DNA of 64,000 nucleotides, taken from JACDAN01 sp035265935. GTDB lineage: Bacteria; Actinomycetota; Thermoleophilia; Gaiellales; Gaiellaceae. The position numbers were made by a program, and so were the translations under genes. The notes beneath the pieces were generated by a model. That model was not told the origin of the DNA, did not search any database, and saw only the letters and a list, made by a program, of their open reading frames with translations. Below, piece by piece: positions 48,966-56,482 of the stretch (within the stretch, counting starts at the first letter, position 1; every line of letters begins with the position of its first letter). The DNA is taken from the NCBI GenBank assembly GCA_035265935.1, contig DATFOC010000076.1:1-64000 (forward strand), written 5' to 3'.

Positions 48966-49883
48966 CTAACGGCGGCTCTGACGGATGAGCCCCCGTACGT
49001 CTGCCAGCGGGCCGAGGTGGCCGAGCTTCTCAGGGTTGATCACCGATCGGACCGTCTGGACGACACCTTGTGCGATGTCGAGGGCGAAGACGCTGACAAG
49101 GCGGCCCTCGTCGTCCACGACGATGGCACCGGGTTGGCCGTTCACCTGCCGGCGCCGGATCTCGACCCCGGCCGAAACGAACTGCCGAGCCGAGCCGATC
49201 AGCAGGCGGGCGACACGATCCGGGCCGACGATCGGCTTCAGCCAGGACGGCCCCTTGCCTCCGCCGTCCCCGTAGACGACCACGTCGTCGGCGAGCAGCT
49301 CGACCAGTCCGTCCATGTCGCCGTCGGTGACCGCGGCGAAGAAGCGTTCGGCGAGCTCGTCGCGCTGCCGCCGGGACGATTCGAACCGAGGTCGCTCCGC
49401 TTCGACATGGCGACGGGCGCGCACGGCGAGCTGCCTGCAGTTCGCCTCGGACTTTCCGACGATCTCGGCGATTTCGTCGTAGCCGTAGCCGAACACGTCG
49501 TGGAGCAGAAAGACCGCCCGCTCGACGGGGCGGAGCCGTTCCAGGAGCACGAGGAACGCCATCGAAAGCGTGTCCGCCTCCTCGGCGTGCGCCGCCGGGT
49601 CCTCACCGCCGTTGTCGGTCACGAGCGGCTCAGGCAGCCATGGCCCGACGTAGGTCTCCCGCCGGGTGGGCGCCGAGCGCAGGTGGTCGATCGCGAGGCG
49701 GGTGACGACGGCCGAGAGGTACGCCTTCGGCGAGCGGACTTCCGCCCCGTCCTCGAGCGCGCGTTGATGGCGGAGGAACGCCTCCTGCACGACGTCCTCT
49801 GCATCGCCCACAGATCCGACCATCCGGTAGGCGATCGAGAACATCAGCGGCCGCAGGGTCTCGACTGTCTCTTCGCCGTCCAC
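48966..49883 (-). CDS. ECF41-group RNA polymerase sigma factor with fused SnoaL-like domain
   Basis: The 305 residues contain sigma region 2 (PLMFSIAYRMVGSVGDAEDVVQEAFLR), region 4 (LRPVERAVFLLHDVFGYGYDEIAEIVGKSEANCRQL) and a C-terminal SnoaL-like domain from about 175. The ECF41 signatures are present: WLPEPL between regions 2 and 4 (82-87), DGGGK (206-210) and NPEKL (283-287). In ECF41 factors the C-terminal domain replaces the anti-sigma factor and tunes activity. GTG 49883 begins 5 bp after the upstream epimerase stop. An ECF41-type promoter lies upstream of that epimerase, implying autoregulation. Confidence 0.93.
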   Translation of the reverse strand: MDGEETVETLRPLMFSIAYRMVGSVGDAEDVVQEAFLRHQRALEDGAEVRSPKAYLSAVVTRLAIDHLRSAPTRRETYVGPWLPEPLVTDNGGEDPAAHAEEADTLSMAFLVLLERLRPVERAVFLLHDVFGYGYDEIAEIVGKSEANCRQLAVRARRHVEAERPRFESSRRQRDELAERFFAAVTDGDMDGLVELLADDVVVYGDGGGKGPSWLKPIVGPDRVARLLIGSARQFVSAGVEIRRRQVNGQPGAIVVDDEGRLVSVFALDIAQGVVQTVRSVINPEKLGHLGPLADVRGLIRQSRR

Positions 49884-49888
49884 CCGGC

Positions 49889-50851
49889 TCAGGCTGCGCG
49901 GGGCGCACGAGCGGCTTCGTCGGTGAGACCGTGCCGGAACCCTTCTCGCCAGCTGCGCCAAGACGGCTCCCAGCCGAGCTCGCGCTTTGCCTTGGCGTTC
50001 GACGAGCCTCGGATCCGAGTCATGAACGAGACCGCGACCTCGCCCGCGACCATTCGGCCGACCCATACAGGCAGGCGACGCGGCGGCTTGGCGCCGGCCT
50101 CCTCGGCGAGATACGGAAGCCAATCCGAGACCCGAACGGGCTCGTCGTCAACGATGTTGTAGACGCCCCGATCGCCGCGTTCGACGGCGGCCACCGTCGC
50201 CGCTGCTGCGTCGTCGACGTGGATCCATGACCAGACACCGTCCCCGGAGCCGAGGATGGGCAGCTTCCGTCCCCGAACGAGCTCCACGAGCCCGTCGGAG
50301 GCTCCCGGGCCGTACAGGCTGCCGTAGCGAAGGACTATCCCTTCGAGCGGAGCCTCCAGCACGGCGCGCTCGAGTGTGCGAATCGCCGCAAGGCTCTTGG
50401 CCTGCGCAGGCGGGGGATCGGAGTCGAGCGGATCCTCCTCCGTCTTGACCGGACCGCCTTCGCGGGTGTTCGGCCAGCCGGTGTAGCTCTGGGCGACGAA
50501 CCGCTTCACGCCGGTGGCACGCGCCGCCGCGAGCAGGATCTCGGTTCCCGCCGTGCGCAGCTCGTTCGTGCGCGCGAACCAGTCGTCGAACCGATGGAGG
50601 TCGGGCTCGCCGGCGAGGGCGCTCATCTGGTGGATGACGGCATCAGGCTCGGTCCGGGCAACTGCCTCGCCGACGCCGACGCCGACGGCGTCCAGGCCGT
50701 CGACCACGACCGGCTCGGCGCCGAGCGCCCGCAGCCCATCGAGCTTGTCCTGGCTCGTCGTCGTGGCAGTGACCTGATGTCCGCGGGCGACGAGCTGCGG
50801 CGTGAGCCGCCGGCCGATTGCTCCGCTACCTCCTGCGAGAAACACGTGCAT
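49889..50851 (-). CDS. NAD-dependent epimerase/dehydratase family protein
   Basis: The 320-residue extended-SDR-like protein has the NAD(P) motif HVFLAGGSGAIGRRL, SYTGWP in the active-site region, KSLAAIRTLERAVLEAP with a helical Lys in place of YxxxK, VLRYGSLYGPG and the C-terminal AKRELGWEPSWRSWREGF. It resembles sugar-nucleotide epimerases of unclear substrate. It lies first in the sigma-factor operon, an arrangement known for ECF41 groups, which often regulate an adjacent oxidoreductase or epimerase gene. Its ATG is 39 bp from the ECF41-like promoter. Confidence 0.9.
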   Translation of the reverse strand: MHVFLAGGSGAIGRRLTPQLVARGHQVTATTTSQDKLDGLRALGAEPVVVDGLDAVGVGVGEAVARTEPDAVIHQMSALAGEPDLHRFDDWFARTNELRTAGTEILLAAARATGVKRFVAQSYTGWPNTREGGPVKTEEDPLDSDPPPAQAKSLAAIRTLERAVLEAPLEGIVLRYGSLYGPGASDGLVELVRGRKLPILGSGDGVWSWIHVDDAAAATVAAVERGDRGVYNIVDDEPVRVSDWLPYLAEEAGAKPPRRLPVWVGRMVAGEVAVSFMTRIRGSSNAKAKRELGWEPSWRSWREGFRHGLTDEAARAPRAA

Positions 50852-50890
50852 CGTGAGGTCCTTTCACTCGTCTCTTGTGGCCCACCTCCA

Positions 50891-50917
50891 GACGAGCGAG
50901 GACATCTCGCTGTGACA
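50891..50917 (-). promoter_or_regulatory. ECF41-type promoter
   Basis: On the minus strand TGTCACA (50911-50917) and CGTC (50891-50894) are separated by exactly 16 bp. To my knowledge this is the published ECF41 promoter consensus. It sits 39 bp before the epimerase ATG, upstream of the sigma-factor gene, so the factor likely controls its own operon. Confidence 0.75.
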
Positions 50918-50924
50918 AAGCTGC

Positions 50925-51218
50925 CTAGCTCTCGCGCATGAACCCCTGGCGCGCGGCGCTGACGAGCGCGACTGCCTCGGGGAAGAGGACGCGCATTGCG
51001 TCGCGCAACGCGATCGCCTGCTCGTCCGAGCTGCCCTGTGTCTGCATCTGGCCGAGGGCGGCGGCGGTGAGCTGAACGGCCGTGTTGAGCGTCAGCGTGG
51101 CGAACTGCTCGCGCTGCGCCTCGGCGACCGACTCGGCCTGCCGCTCGGCGAACTCACGGAGCCCACGCATCAGATCGTCGGGATCGCCGCCCATCGGGAA
51201 GCCGAAGCCGCCTTCCAT
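50925..51218 (-). CDS. Small hypothetical protein
   Basis: The 97-residue protein starts with a Gly-rich segment (EGGFGFPMGGDPDDLMRGL) and then is helical and Gln/Ala/Glu-rich (AERQAESVAEAQREQFATLT, LTAAALGQMQTQ). A TACGGT box 6 nt before the ATG suggests a leaderless start. It is placed 4 bp after the next upstream gene, and the ECF41-type promoter begins 8 bp past its stop. No family recognised. Confidence 0.65.
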   Translation of the reverse strand: MEGGFGFPMGGDPDDLMRGLREFAERQAESVAEAQREQFATLTLNTAVQLTAAALGQMQTQGSSDEQAIALRDAMRVLFPEAVALVSAARQGFMRES

Positions 51219-51222
51219 GCCC

Positions 51223-51774
51223 CTACCGTAGCGATTCCTTGTAGTTCGCCTGGACGTCGCTCGTGAAGGACTGCACGGCGCCCGCGGACGCCTTCATCGC
51301 CTCGGCGAAGGGCGACGAGCCCGGCGATCCCAGCGCGTCCTCCAAGCGCTTCGCCGCCGCTCCCACAGCGTCCAGGTACCTCGCCGTGGCCAGGCGCGGC
51401 GGCGCGCCGAGGGTCTGCTGGAGGTGGAGCACAGCCTCCTCCGCCTCCGCGATCCCGTCGGGGTTCTCGGTCAGCCGTAACGCGACGAGCCGCGAGCGGA
51501 GCTCGTCCAGCTCGCCTCCTCCCGCGCTCTCCTCCGCCAGCTCGGAGAGCGCGACGAGCGAGGCGGCCTCACGCACGCGCTCCCGGTCGGTCACCGGCTC
51601 GCCGGAATCGTCGAGCGCGAGCCACGAGACCTCCTCCCCCGAGCGGTAGGCGCACAGGTAGACGCGGCCGCCCTGGGCTGGCTCGGCCGCGAGAACGCCG
51701 GCGAGCTCCTCTTCTCCCAACGCAAATCTGGTCGCCGAAGCGGCAATCCGCTCGAGCTCCCCCGCAAGCCTCAC
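51223..51774 (-). CDS. Hypothetical protein, helical
   Basis: The 183-residue, alanine- and glutamate-rich protein has no signal peptide or helix in the membrane. The first 70 residues include LGEEELAGVLAAEPAQGGRV and EEVSWLALDDSGEPV, resembling a small globular domain, and the rest is mostly alpha-helical (ARYLDAVGAAAKRLEDALGS). I recognise no motif. Start GTG 51774 has a TATTTT box 6 nt upstream and is only 17 bp from the start of the divergent methyltransferase gene. Confidence 0.65.
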   Translation of the reverse strand: MRLAGELERIAASATRFALGEEELAGVLAAEPAQGGRVYLCAYRSGEEVSWLALDDSGEPVTDRERVREAASLVALSELAEESAGGGELDELRSRLVALRLTENPDGIAEAEEAVLHLQQTLGAPPRLATARYLDAVGAAAKRLEDALGSPGSSPFAEAMKASAGAVQSFTSDVQANYKESLR

Positions 51775-51780
51775 GCGGGG

Positions 51781-51786
51781 AAAATA
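51781..51786 (-). promoter_or_regulatory. Putative -10 box of the 183-residue gene
   Basis: TATTTT on the minus strand ends 6 nt before GTG 51774. The plus-strand reading of the same patch, GAAAAT at 51780-51785, lies 6 nt before the divergent GTG 51792, so both promoters share these bases. Confidence 0.4.
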
Positions 51787-51791
51787 GCCTC

Positions 51792-52481
51792 GTGAAGGAT
51801 CAGGCTCTCGACCTCTTCGCCCCGCTGGGACCAACCTACGACCGGTACGCGGCCCTCCTCTCCTTCGGACAGGATCCGCGCTGGCGCCGCTTCCTCGTCT
51901 CCCGGATGGACGTCGAACCGGACGCCCGGGTGCTGGATGTGGCGACCGGGACGGCCGCGGTGGCGATCGAGCTCGTGCGCCGCTTTGGGTGCCGCGTCGT
52001 TGGGCTCGACCAGAGCGGAGAGATGCTGGCCGAGGCACGGAGGCGCGTCGACGCCGCCGCCCTGAGTGACCGAATCGAGCTCGTCCAGGGCGAGGCCGAG
52101 CAGCTGACGTTCGACGACGCCTCGTTCGACGGGCTCACGTTCACGTACCTCCTCCGCTACGTGACCGATCCCCTGGCGACGCTCCGGGAGCTGGCACGGG
52201 TCGTCCGGCCGGGAGGGACGATTGCGATGCTCGAGTTCGGCGTTCCGCGAGGCCTCGTCCGTCCGGCGTGGGAGCTCTGGGTGCGGATCGGCCTGCCCGC
52301 CGCGGGGATGCTGATCTCCCCGGGCTGGCGCGAAGTCGGCTCGTTCCTCGGCCCGAGCATCCGGGAGTTCCACCGGGCGAACGATCTCCCCGTGTTGTGG
52401 CGCTCGGCCGGGCTCGAAGGGGTGCAGTCGCGGCGGATGAGCCTTGGCGGCGGCCTCGTGATGTGGGGCCACAAGGTGTGA
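51792..52481 (+). CDS. menG: Demethylmenaquinone/UbiE-family methyltransferase
   Basis: The 229-residue SAM-dependent methyltransferase has DLFAPLGPTYDRYAALLSFG at the N-terminus, SAM motif VLDVATGTAAVAIELV, GLDQSGEMLAEARRR, and TFTYLLRYVTDPLATLRELARVVRPGG in the UbiE/MenG arrangement. It likely methylates demethylmenaquinone, the quinone of Gram-positive bacteria. The GTG start overlaps no other gene. The next gene, for a membrane protein, begins inside its stop codon. Confidence 0.85.
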   Translation: MKDQALDLFAPLGPTYDRYAALLSFGQDPRWRRFLVSRMDVEPDARVLDVATGTAAVAIELVRRFGCRVVGLDQSGEMLAEARRRVDAAALSDRIELVQGEAEQLTFDDASFDGLTFTYLLRYVTDPLATLRELARVVRPGGTIAMLEFGVPRGLVRPAWELWVRIGLPAAGMLISPGWREVGSFLGPSIREFHRANDLPVLWRSAGLEGVQSRRMSLGGGLVMWGHKV

Positions 52482-53152
52482 GCCGCCCGGCGTTCTACGC
52501 GCTTGCGGCTGGAGGCTGGCGCGACTACGTCACGCTCCTCCACCTCCCCTACACGGCCTGGCACCTGAGCTACGTCGCGATCGGCGCCGCGCTCGCACCG
52601 GAGCTCCACAGGGACCGCCTGCTCGCGGCATTGGCGGCGTTCTTCCTCGCGCTCGGGGCCGGCGCGCACGCGCTCGACGAGCTCCAGGGCCGGCCCCTCT
52701 CGACCCGGATCCCGACCCCGGTGCTCTGGACGCTCGCGGTCGGCTCGATCGGCGGGGCAATTGCGATCGGCATCGGCGCGGCACTGGCGTGGACGCTCTG
52801 GCTCCTCCCGTTCGTCGCAGTGGGAGCCTTCCTCGCGCTCGCGTACAACCTCGAGCTGTTCGGCGGCCTCTTCCACACGGACCTCTGGTTCGCCCTCGCC
52901 TGGGGCGCCTTCCCACTGCTGACCGGTTACTTCGTCGTCGCCGAGGAGCTGACGGCCGAGGCACTGCTGGCCGCCGCCTTCGCGATCGCGACGAGCCTTG
53001 CCCAGCGAGCTCTCTCGACACCGGTTCGGGCGGTGCGGCGAGGCCGGAGCGACGACCCTCCGAGCACGATCGTCGGGCCGGAACGAGCGCTGCGAGCGCT
53101 GACCGTCGCGATGGTCGCCCTCGCGTTCGCGCTCCTCGCCCTACGATGGTGA
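52478..53152 (+). CDS. Polytopic membrane protein, possibly UbiA-like
   Basis: The 224-residue protein has about seven helices. Landmarks are LLHLPYTAWHLSYVAIGAAL at the N-terminus, a central loop HALDELQGRPLSTRIPTPVL and LALAYNLELFGGLFHTDLWF. The order of an Asp/Arg-containing loop followed by a Gly-rich helix is loosely like UbiA prenyltransferases, but the NDxxDxxxD motif is absent, so this is a guess. It is translationally coupled to menG (GTGA), which makes a role in quinone or lipid handling plausible. Confidence 0.7.
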   Translation: MSRPAFYALAAGGWRDYVTLLHLPYTAWHLSYVAIGAALAPELHRDRLLAALAAFFLALGAGAHALDELQGRPLSTRIPTPVLWTLAVGSIGGAIAIGIGAALAWTLWLLPFVAVGAFLALAYNLELFGGLFHTDLWFALAWGAFPLLTGYFVVAEELTAEALLAAAFAIATSLAQRALSTPVRAVRRGRSDDPPSTIVGPERALRALTVAMVALAFALLALRW

Positions 53153-53156
53153 GTCG

Positions 53157-54263
53157 ATGGGCTTCTTCTCCCGCCGACGGAAGCAGGCGCAGCGGATCGC
53201 CGACGTCGAAGCCGAGCTCGACCGCGCCCGAAACGAGCTGACGCGCGTCATCCGCGAGCAGACCGAGAGAAGCACTGCCGAGATCCAGCGCATGCTGGCT
53301 CGGGAGCGAGCCGACACGCTGTCCCGCCTGGAGGAGGAGGAACGGAAGATCGCCGAGGAGCGGCGACGGGACATCCTCGAGCGCGAACGCCAGGCCGGCT
53401 CGGAGCTGAACATGAAGCTCGCAGAGGCGCAGGAGCGGGTGGAGCAGCGCTATGCCAGCTGGAGCGCCGACCTCGACCGGACGCACCAGGCGCTGACGGC
53501 GGAGCTGAAGAAGGTCGCCGAGCGCCAGAAAGTCCTCGTCGGGCAGGCGGAGACCCGGCTCCAGGACGACCGCGAGAAGATCGACGAGGCGGGCGAGCTT
53601 CAGGTCACCGCGGTCCAGAAGCTCAGAGAAGAGCTGCAGCGGGCCTCGGAGCTCGCCGCGCAGGAGCTCCGTGCCGAGCTCGACGCGCACGGCGCAGAGC
53701 GCCGGCGCGCGCTCGAGGAGATGAGCCAGCGGTTGAAGGCCCGCGAGCGCCAGCTCGCAGAGCGCGTCGAACGCGAGGAGACCGATGTGGTGCGCCGGAT
53801 CCAGGCCCGTTTCGTCGACATCGAGCGCCGGCAGGTGGAGGCGCTCGAGCGGACGATCAAGCAGGCCGCCGGGCGCTTCGCGGAAGCAGCAGCGCTCCAG
53901 TTCGACTCGGCGGTGAAGTCGGCGCGCGAGGACGCCGCCCGGCGCCTTGCCCGCGAGCTCGATCGCGCCGTCCACATGTTTGCGCGGGAGGCGGAGTCCG
54001 TCCTCGCCGAGCGGCTCGCGCAGGTCGCCGATACCGGGACCCAGCGCGTCGAGAAGCGGCTCCTCCAGGTCACCGCTGGCCTCGAGCGGCAGCGCGACGA
54101 GTTCATCGCCGAGCTCCAGCGGCGCCTGAGCCAGATGGAGCACGAGATGCGAGACCGGCTGCGCACGCTTGCGGCCGAAGCGGAGGCGGAACGGTCGGTC
54201 CTCGACCGCCGGCTCCAGGAGCTCTCACGTCGCAAGGAGGCGAGCGAGCCCGTTCGCCGCTAG
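53157..54263 (+). CDS. Long coiled-coil protein
   Basis: The 368-residue protein is almost entirely predicted coiled coil, rich in Glu, Arg, Ala and Leu, with an N-terminal basic patch (GFFSRRRKQAQRIADVEAEL). Blocks such as LARERADTLSRLEEEERKIA, VAERQKVLVGQAETRLQDD and LQRRLSQMEHEMRDRLRTL carry heptads. It has no signal peptide and no membrane helix. A scaffold, cell-shape or division role, or a polar-growth-like factor, is possible; none can be assigned. It lies 4 bp after the membrane protein gene. Confidence 0.75.
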   Translation: MGFFSRRRKQAQRIADVEAELDRARNELTRVIREQTERSTAEIQRMLARERADTLSRLEEEERKIAEERRRDILERERQAGSELNMKLAEAQERVEQRYASWSADLDRTHQALTAELKKVAERQKVLVGQAETRLQDDREKIDEAGELQVTAVQKLREELQRASELAAQELRAELDAHGAERRRALEEMSQRLKARERQLAERVEREETDVVRRIQARFVDIERRQVEALERTIKQAAGRFAEAAALQFDSAVKSAREDAARRLARELDRAVHMFAREAESVLAERLAQVADTGTQRVEKRLLQVTAGLERQRDEFIAELQRRLSQMEHEMRDRLRTLAAEAEAERSVLDRRLQELSRRKEASEPVRR

Positions 54264-54355
54264 CGCATTTGCGTCAGTTGGCGCGTTTGATTCCAACTTC
54301 GACGGGGAGGGTTCGTCTACGAAAAGACGAATCAGAGCCGATCGAAGGCGTAGAG

Positions 54356-54550
54356 ATGACCGAGATCGTCGAGTACAACCAGAGTGATCGCGAAAAGGTC
54401 GCCAGCTGGCGTCTCCACCAGCTGATCGAGGCCGGCTATCCCGTTCACCTGGCTGAGCGGCTCGCCCACAGCGAGGCCGACCTCCATCGCGCGATGGAGC
54501 TCGTCCGCCAGGGCTGCGACGCCAAGGTCGCGGCCGAGATCCTCCTCTAG
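54356..54550 (+). CDS. Small acidic helical protein
   Basis: The 64-residue protein starts MTEIVEYNQSDREKVASWRL and continues with HQLIEAGYPVHLAERLAHSE and LHRAMELVRQGCDAKVAAEI, three short helices. ATG 54356 has GAAGG about 10 nt upstream and was preferred over an earlier in-frame start whose product is basic and unlike coding sequence. Its composition resembles small regulators found before xseA in actinobacteria; function unknown. Confidence 0.7.
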   Translation: MTEIVEYNQSDREKVASWRLHQLIEAGYPVHLAERLAHSEADLHRAMELVRQGCDAKVAAEILL

Positions 54551-54615
54551 CGCCCAACGCGATTAGCCAAACGGGCCGTCTACCTGCCTGCGCCCGCTGC
54601 TGGCATCCTGGCGGC

Positions 54616-55701
54616 ATGGCGAAGGTCGAGGCTGCGCAGTACGGCGATCGGAAGGTCTACAGCGTTTCCGCGTTCAACCGCGGAATCGCTGATTGGCTCT
54701 CTCGGCTGCCGACGGTCTGGGTCGAAGGCGAAGTCACCGAGCTTCGGCGCCAGCAGCGTTGGGCGAGCGTCTTCCTCACGCTGAAGGATCCGGCTGACGG
54801 CTCCTGCCTGCGAGTTTCGATGCCGCGCAGCCAGTTCGACGCGCTGCGGCTCGACCTCGTCGACGGAGAGCGTGTCCACGTCTACGGCAGGCCGGAGCTC
54901 TTCGAGGCGCGCGGCGACTTTCGCTTCCGGGCGCTGTCGATCGAGCGTTTCGGGCTCGGCGACCACCTGGCTGCGCTGGAGCGGCTCAAGCGCAAGCTCG
55001 CCGCAGAGGGGCTCTTCGAACGACGCCGGCCGCTGCCGCGCTTCCCGCGCCGGATCGGGCTCGTGACCGGCAACGACGCTGCCGCGAAGCGCGACGTCCT
55101 CACCGCGCTCACGACCCGCTTCCCGCCGGCGCGCGTCGTCGTTGCAGAGACGTACGTCCAGGGCCCCCGCGCTGCACCCGCGATCGTCGAGGCGATCGGA
55201 GCACTGTGCGAGATCGACGACGTCGACGTGATCGTGCTCGCCCGTGGCGGAGGGAACTTCGAGGACCTCCTGCCGTTCAGCGACGAGCGGTTGGTGCGAG
55301 TCGTGGCCTCCTGCCGGGTTCCGATCGTGTCCGCGGTGGGCCACGAGCAGGACATGCCGCTAACGGATCTCGCCGCCGACGTCCGCGCGTCGACGCCGAG
55401 CGTCGCCGCCCGGCTCGTCGTCCCGGACGCGGACGAGCTGCGCGAGCGCCTCGAGCAGACCCGTGAACGGCTGCGCCGCTCGCCGCTGCTCACGGTCGAG
55501 CGGAAGCGCGCGCGGCTCGATGGAGCCTACGGACGGCTACGAGCACTCTCCCCCACCTCCACGCTCGAGCGCGGATATGCCATCGTCCGCCGCGACGGGA
55601 GGATCGTCCGGACCTCCGAGGAGGTCGAGGCCGGGTCGCGGGTGGACGTCGAGCTCGGACAGGGCGGCTTCGACGCAACGGTCGAGGACACGCACCAGTG
55701 A
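54616..55701 (+). CDS. xseA: Exodeoxyribonuclease VII large subunit
   Basis: XseA is the catalytic subunit that degrades single-stranded DNA. The 361 residues start YSVSAFNRGIADWLSRLPTV, the OB-fold region with WVEGEVTELRRQQRWASVFLTL, then RIGLVTGNDAAAKRDVLTALTTRF, IVLARGGGNFEDLLPFSDER and AVGHEQDMPLTDLAADVRAST, which hold the conserved catalytic residues. It is shorter than the 456-residue E. coli protein because the C-terminal coiled coil is reduced. xseB follows 50 bp later. Confidence 0.96.
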   Translation: MAKVEAAQYGDRKVYSVSAFNRGIADWLSRLPTVWVEGEVTELRRQQRWASVFLTLKDPADGSCLRVSMPRSQFDALRLDLVDGERVHVYGRPELFEARGDFRFRALSIERFGLGDHLAALERLKRKLAAEGLFERRRPLPRFPRRIGLVTGNDAAAKRDVLTALTTRFPPARVVVAETYVQGPRAAPAIVEAIGALCEIDDVDVIVLARGGGNFEDLLPFSDERLVRVVASCRVPIVSAVGHEQDMPLTDLAADVRASTPSVAARLVVPDADELRERLEQTRERLRRSPLLTVERKRARLDGAYGRLRALSPTSTLERGYAIVRRDGRIVRTSEEVEAGSRVDVELGQGGFDATVEDTHQ

Positions 55702-55750
55702 CCTGGGGGTTCTGGTCGTTCGCTGGCGGTGCGGGGCCGGAGGGCACAGT

Positions 55751-56050
55751 ATGAGCAATACGGGCCCGGAGAGCCCCGTGCCGCCAGCGGGCGAAGGCGA
55801 CGGCGGAGGCGAGCCTCGCTCGCCGGGAGCTGGCGCCGATCAGAGCCGCCAGGTGACCTTCGAGGAGGCTCAACGCGAGCTGGAACGGATCGTCCAGCAG
55901 CTCGAGAGCGGGCAGGCCGACCTGGACGAGGCGATCACGCTCTGGGAGCGAGGCGAGGAGCTCTACCGCCTCTGCTCCGACAAGCTCGACTCGGCGCAGG
56001 GCAAGATCGAGGAGCTCGCCCGCAGGGTGGAAGCAGTGCGTCCCTCGTAA
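55751..56050 (+). CDS. xseB: Exodeoxyribonuclease VII small subunit
   Basis: The 99-residue protein carries the XseB helical domain: VTFEEAQRELERIVQQLESG, ADLDEAITLWERGEELYRLC, then KLDSAQGKIEELARRVEAVR. It binds the large subunit. An acidic, disordered Pro/Gly-rich N-terminal extension (SNTGPESPVPPAGEGDGGG) of about 35 residues is longer than usual. The ATG at 55751 is the only good start before the domain. Confidence 0.92.
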   Translation: MSNTGPESPVPPAGEGDGGGEPRSPGAGADQSRQVTFEEAQRELERIVQQLESGQADLDEAITLWERGEELYRLCSDKLDSAQGKIEELARRVEAVRPS

Positions 56051-56071
56051 CCTGCTTAGAATCTCGCCCGC

Positions 56072-56482
56072 ATGGCCGACCAGAGCACCACCCAGCTCCT
56101 CAAGGACGTCCCGCTCTTCTCCGATCTGAACGACAAGGAGCTCCACCAGATCGCGGAGACGATGAAGCGCCGGCAGTTCTCCGCGGGCCAGGAGATCGCC
56201 CGCGAGGGCGAGAGCGGCGTCGGCTTCTTCGTGATCGAGGACGGCAACGCCAAGGTCACGGTGCACGGTGAGGAGAAGCGCCGGCTCGGGCCGGGCGACT
56301 ACTTCGGGGAGATCGCACTGATCGCGCAGAGCGCCAGGACCGCGTCAGTCACGGCCGAGAGCGACCTGACCGCACACGGGATGACGTTCTGGGACTTCCG
56401 GCCGCTCGTCGAGGGCCACGCCTCGATCGCGTGGAAGCTCCTCCAGGCCTTCGCGAAGACGTACGGCCCGGACGAGACCTAG
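56072..56482 (+). CDS. Cyclic-nucleotide-binding domain protein
   Basis: The 136-residue protein is essentially one cNMP domain: LLKDVPLFSDLNDKELHQIA, FSAGQEIAREGESGVGFFVI, the phosphate-binding cassette GDYFGEIALIAQSARTASVT (Glu and Arg of the pocket present), then a C-terminal helix. There is no DNA-binding helix-turn-helix, so it is a stand-alone sensor, not a CRP regulator. A TAGAAT box lies 9 nt before the ATG. It shares a CTAG stop overlap with the glycerate kinase gene. Confidence 0.9.
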   Translation: MADQSTTQLLKDVPLFSDLNDKELHQIAETMKRRQFSAGQEIAREGESGVGFFVIEDGNAKVTVHGEEKRRLGPGDYFGEIALIAQSARTASVTAESDLTAHGMTFWDFRPLVEGHASIAWKLLQAFAKTYGPDET

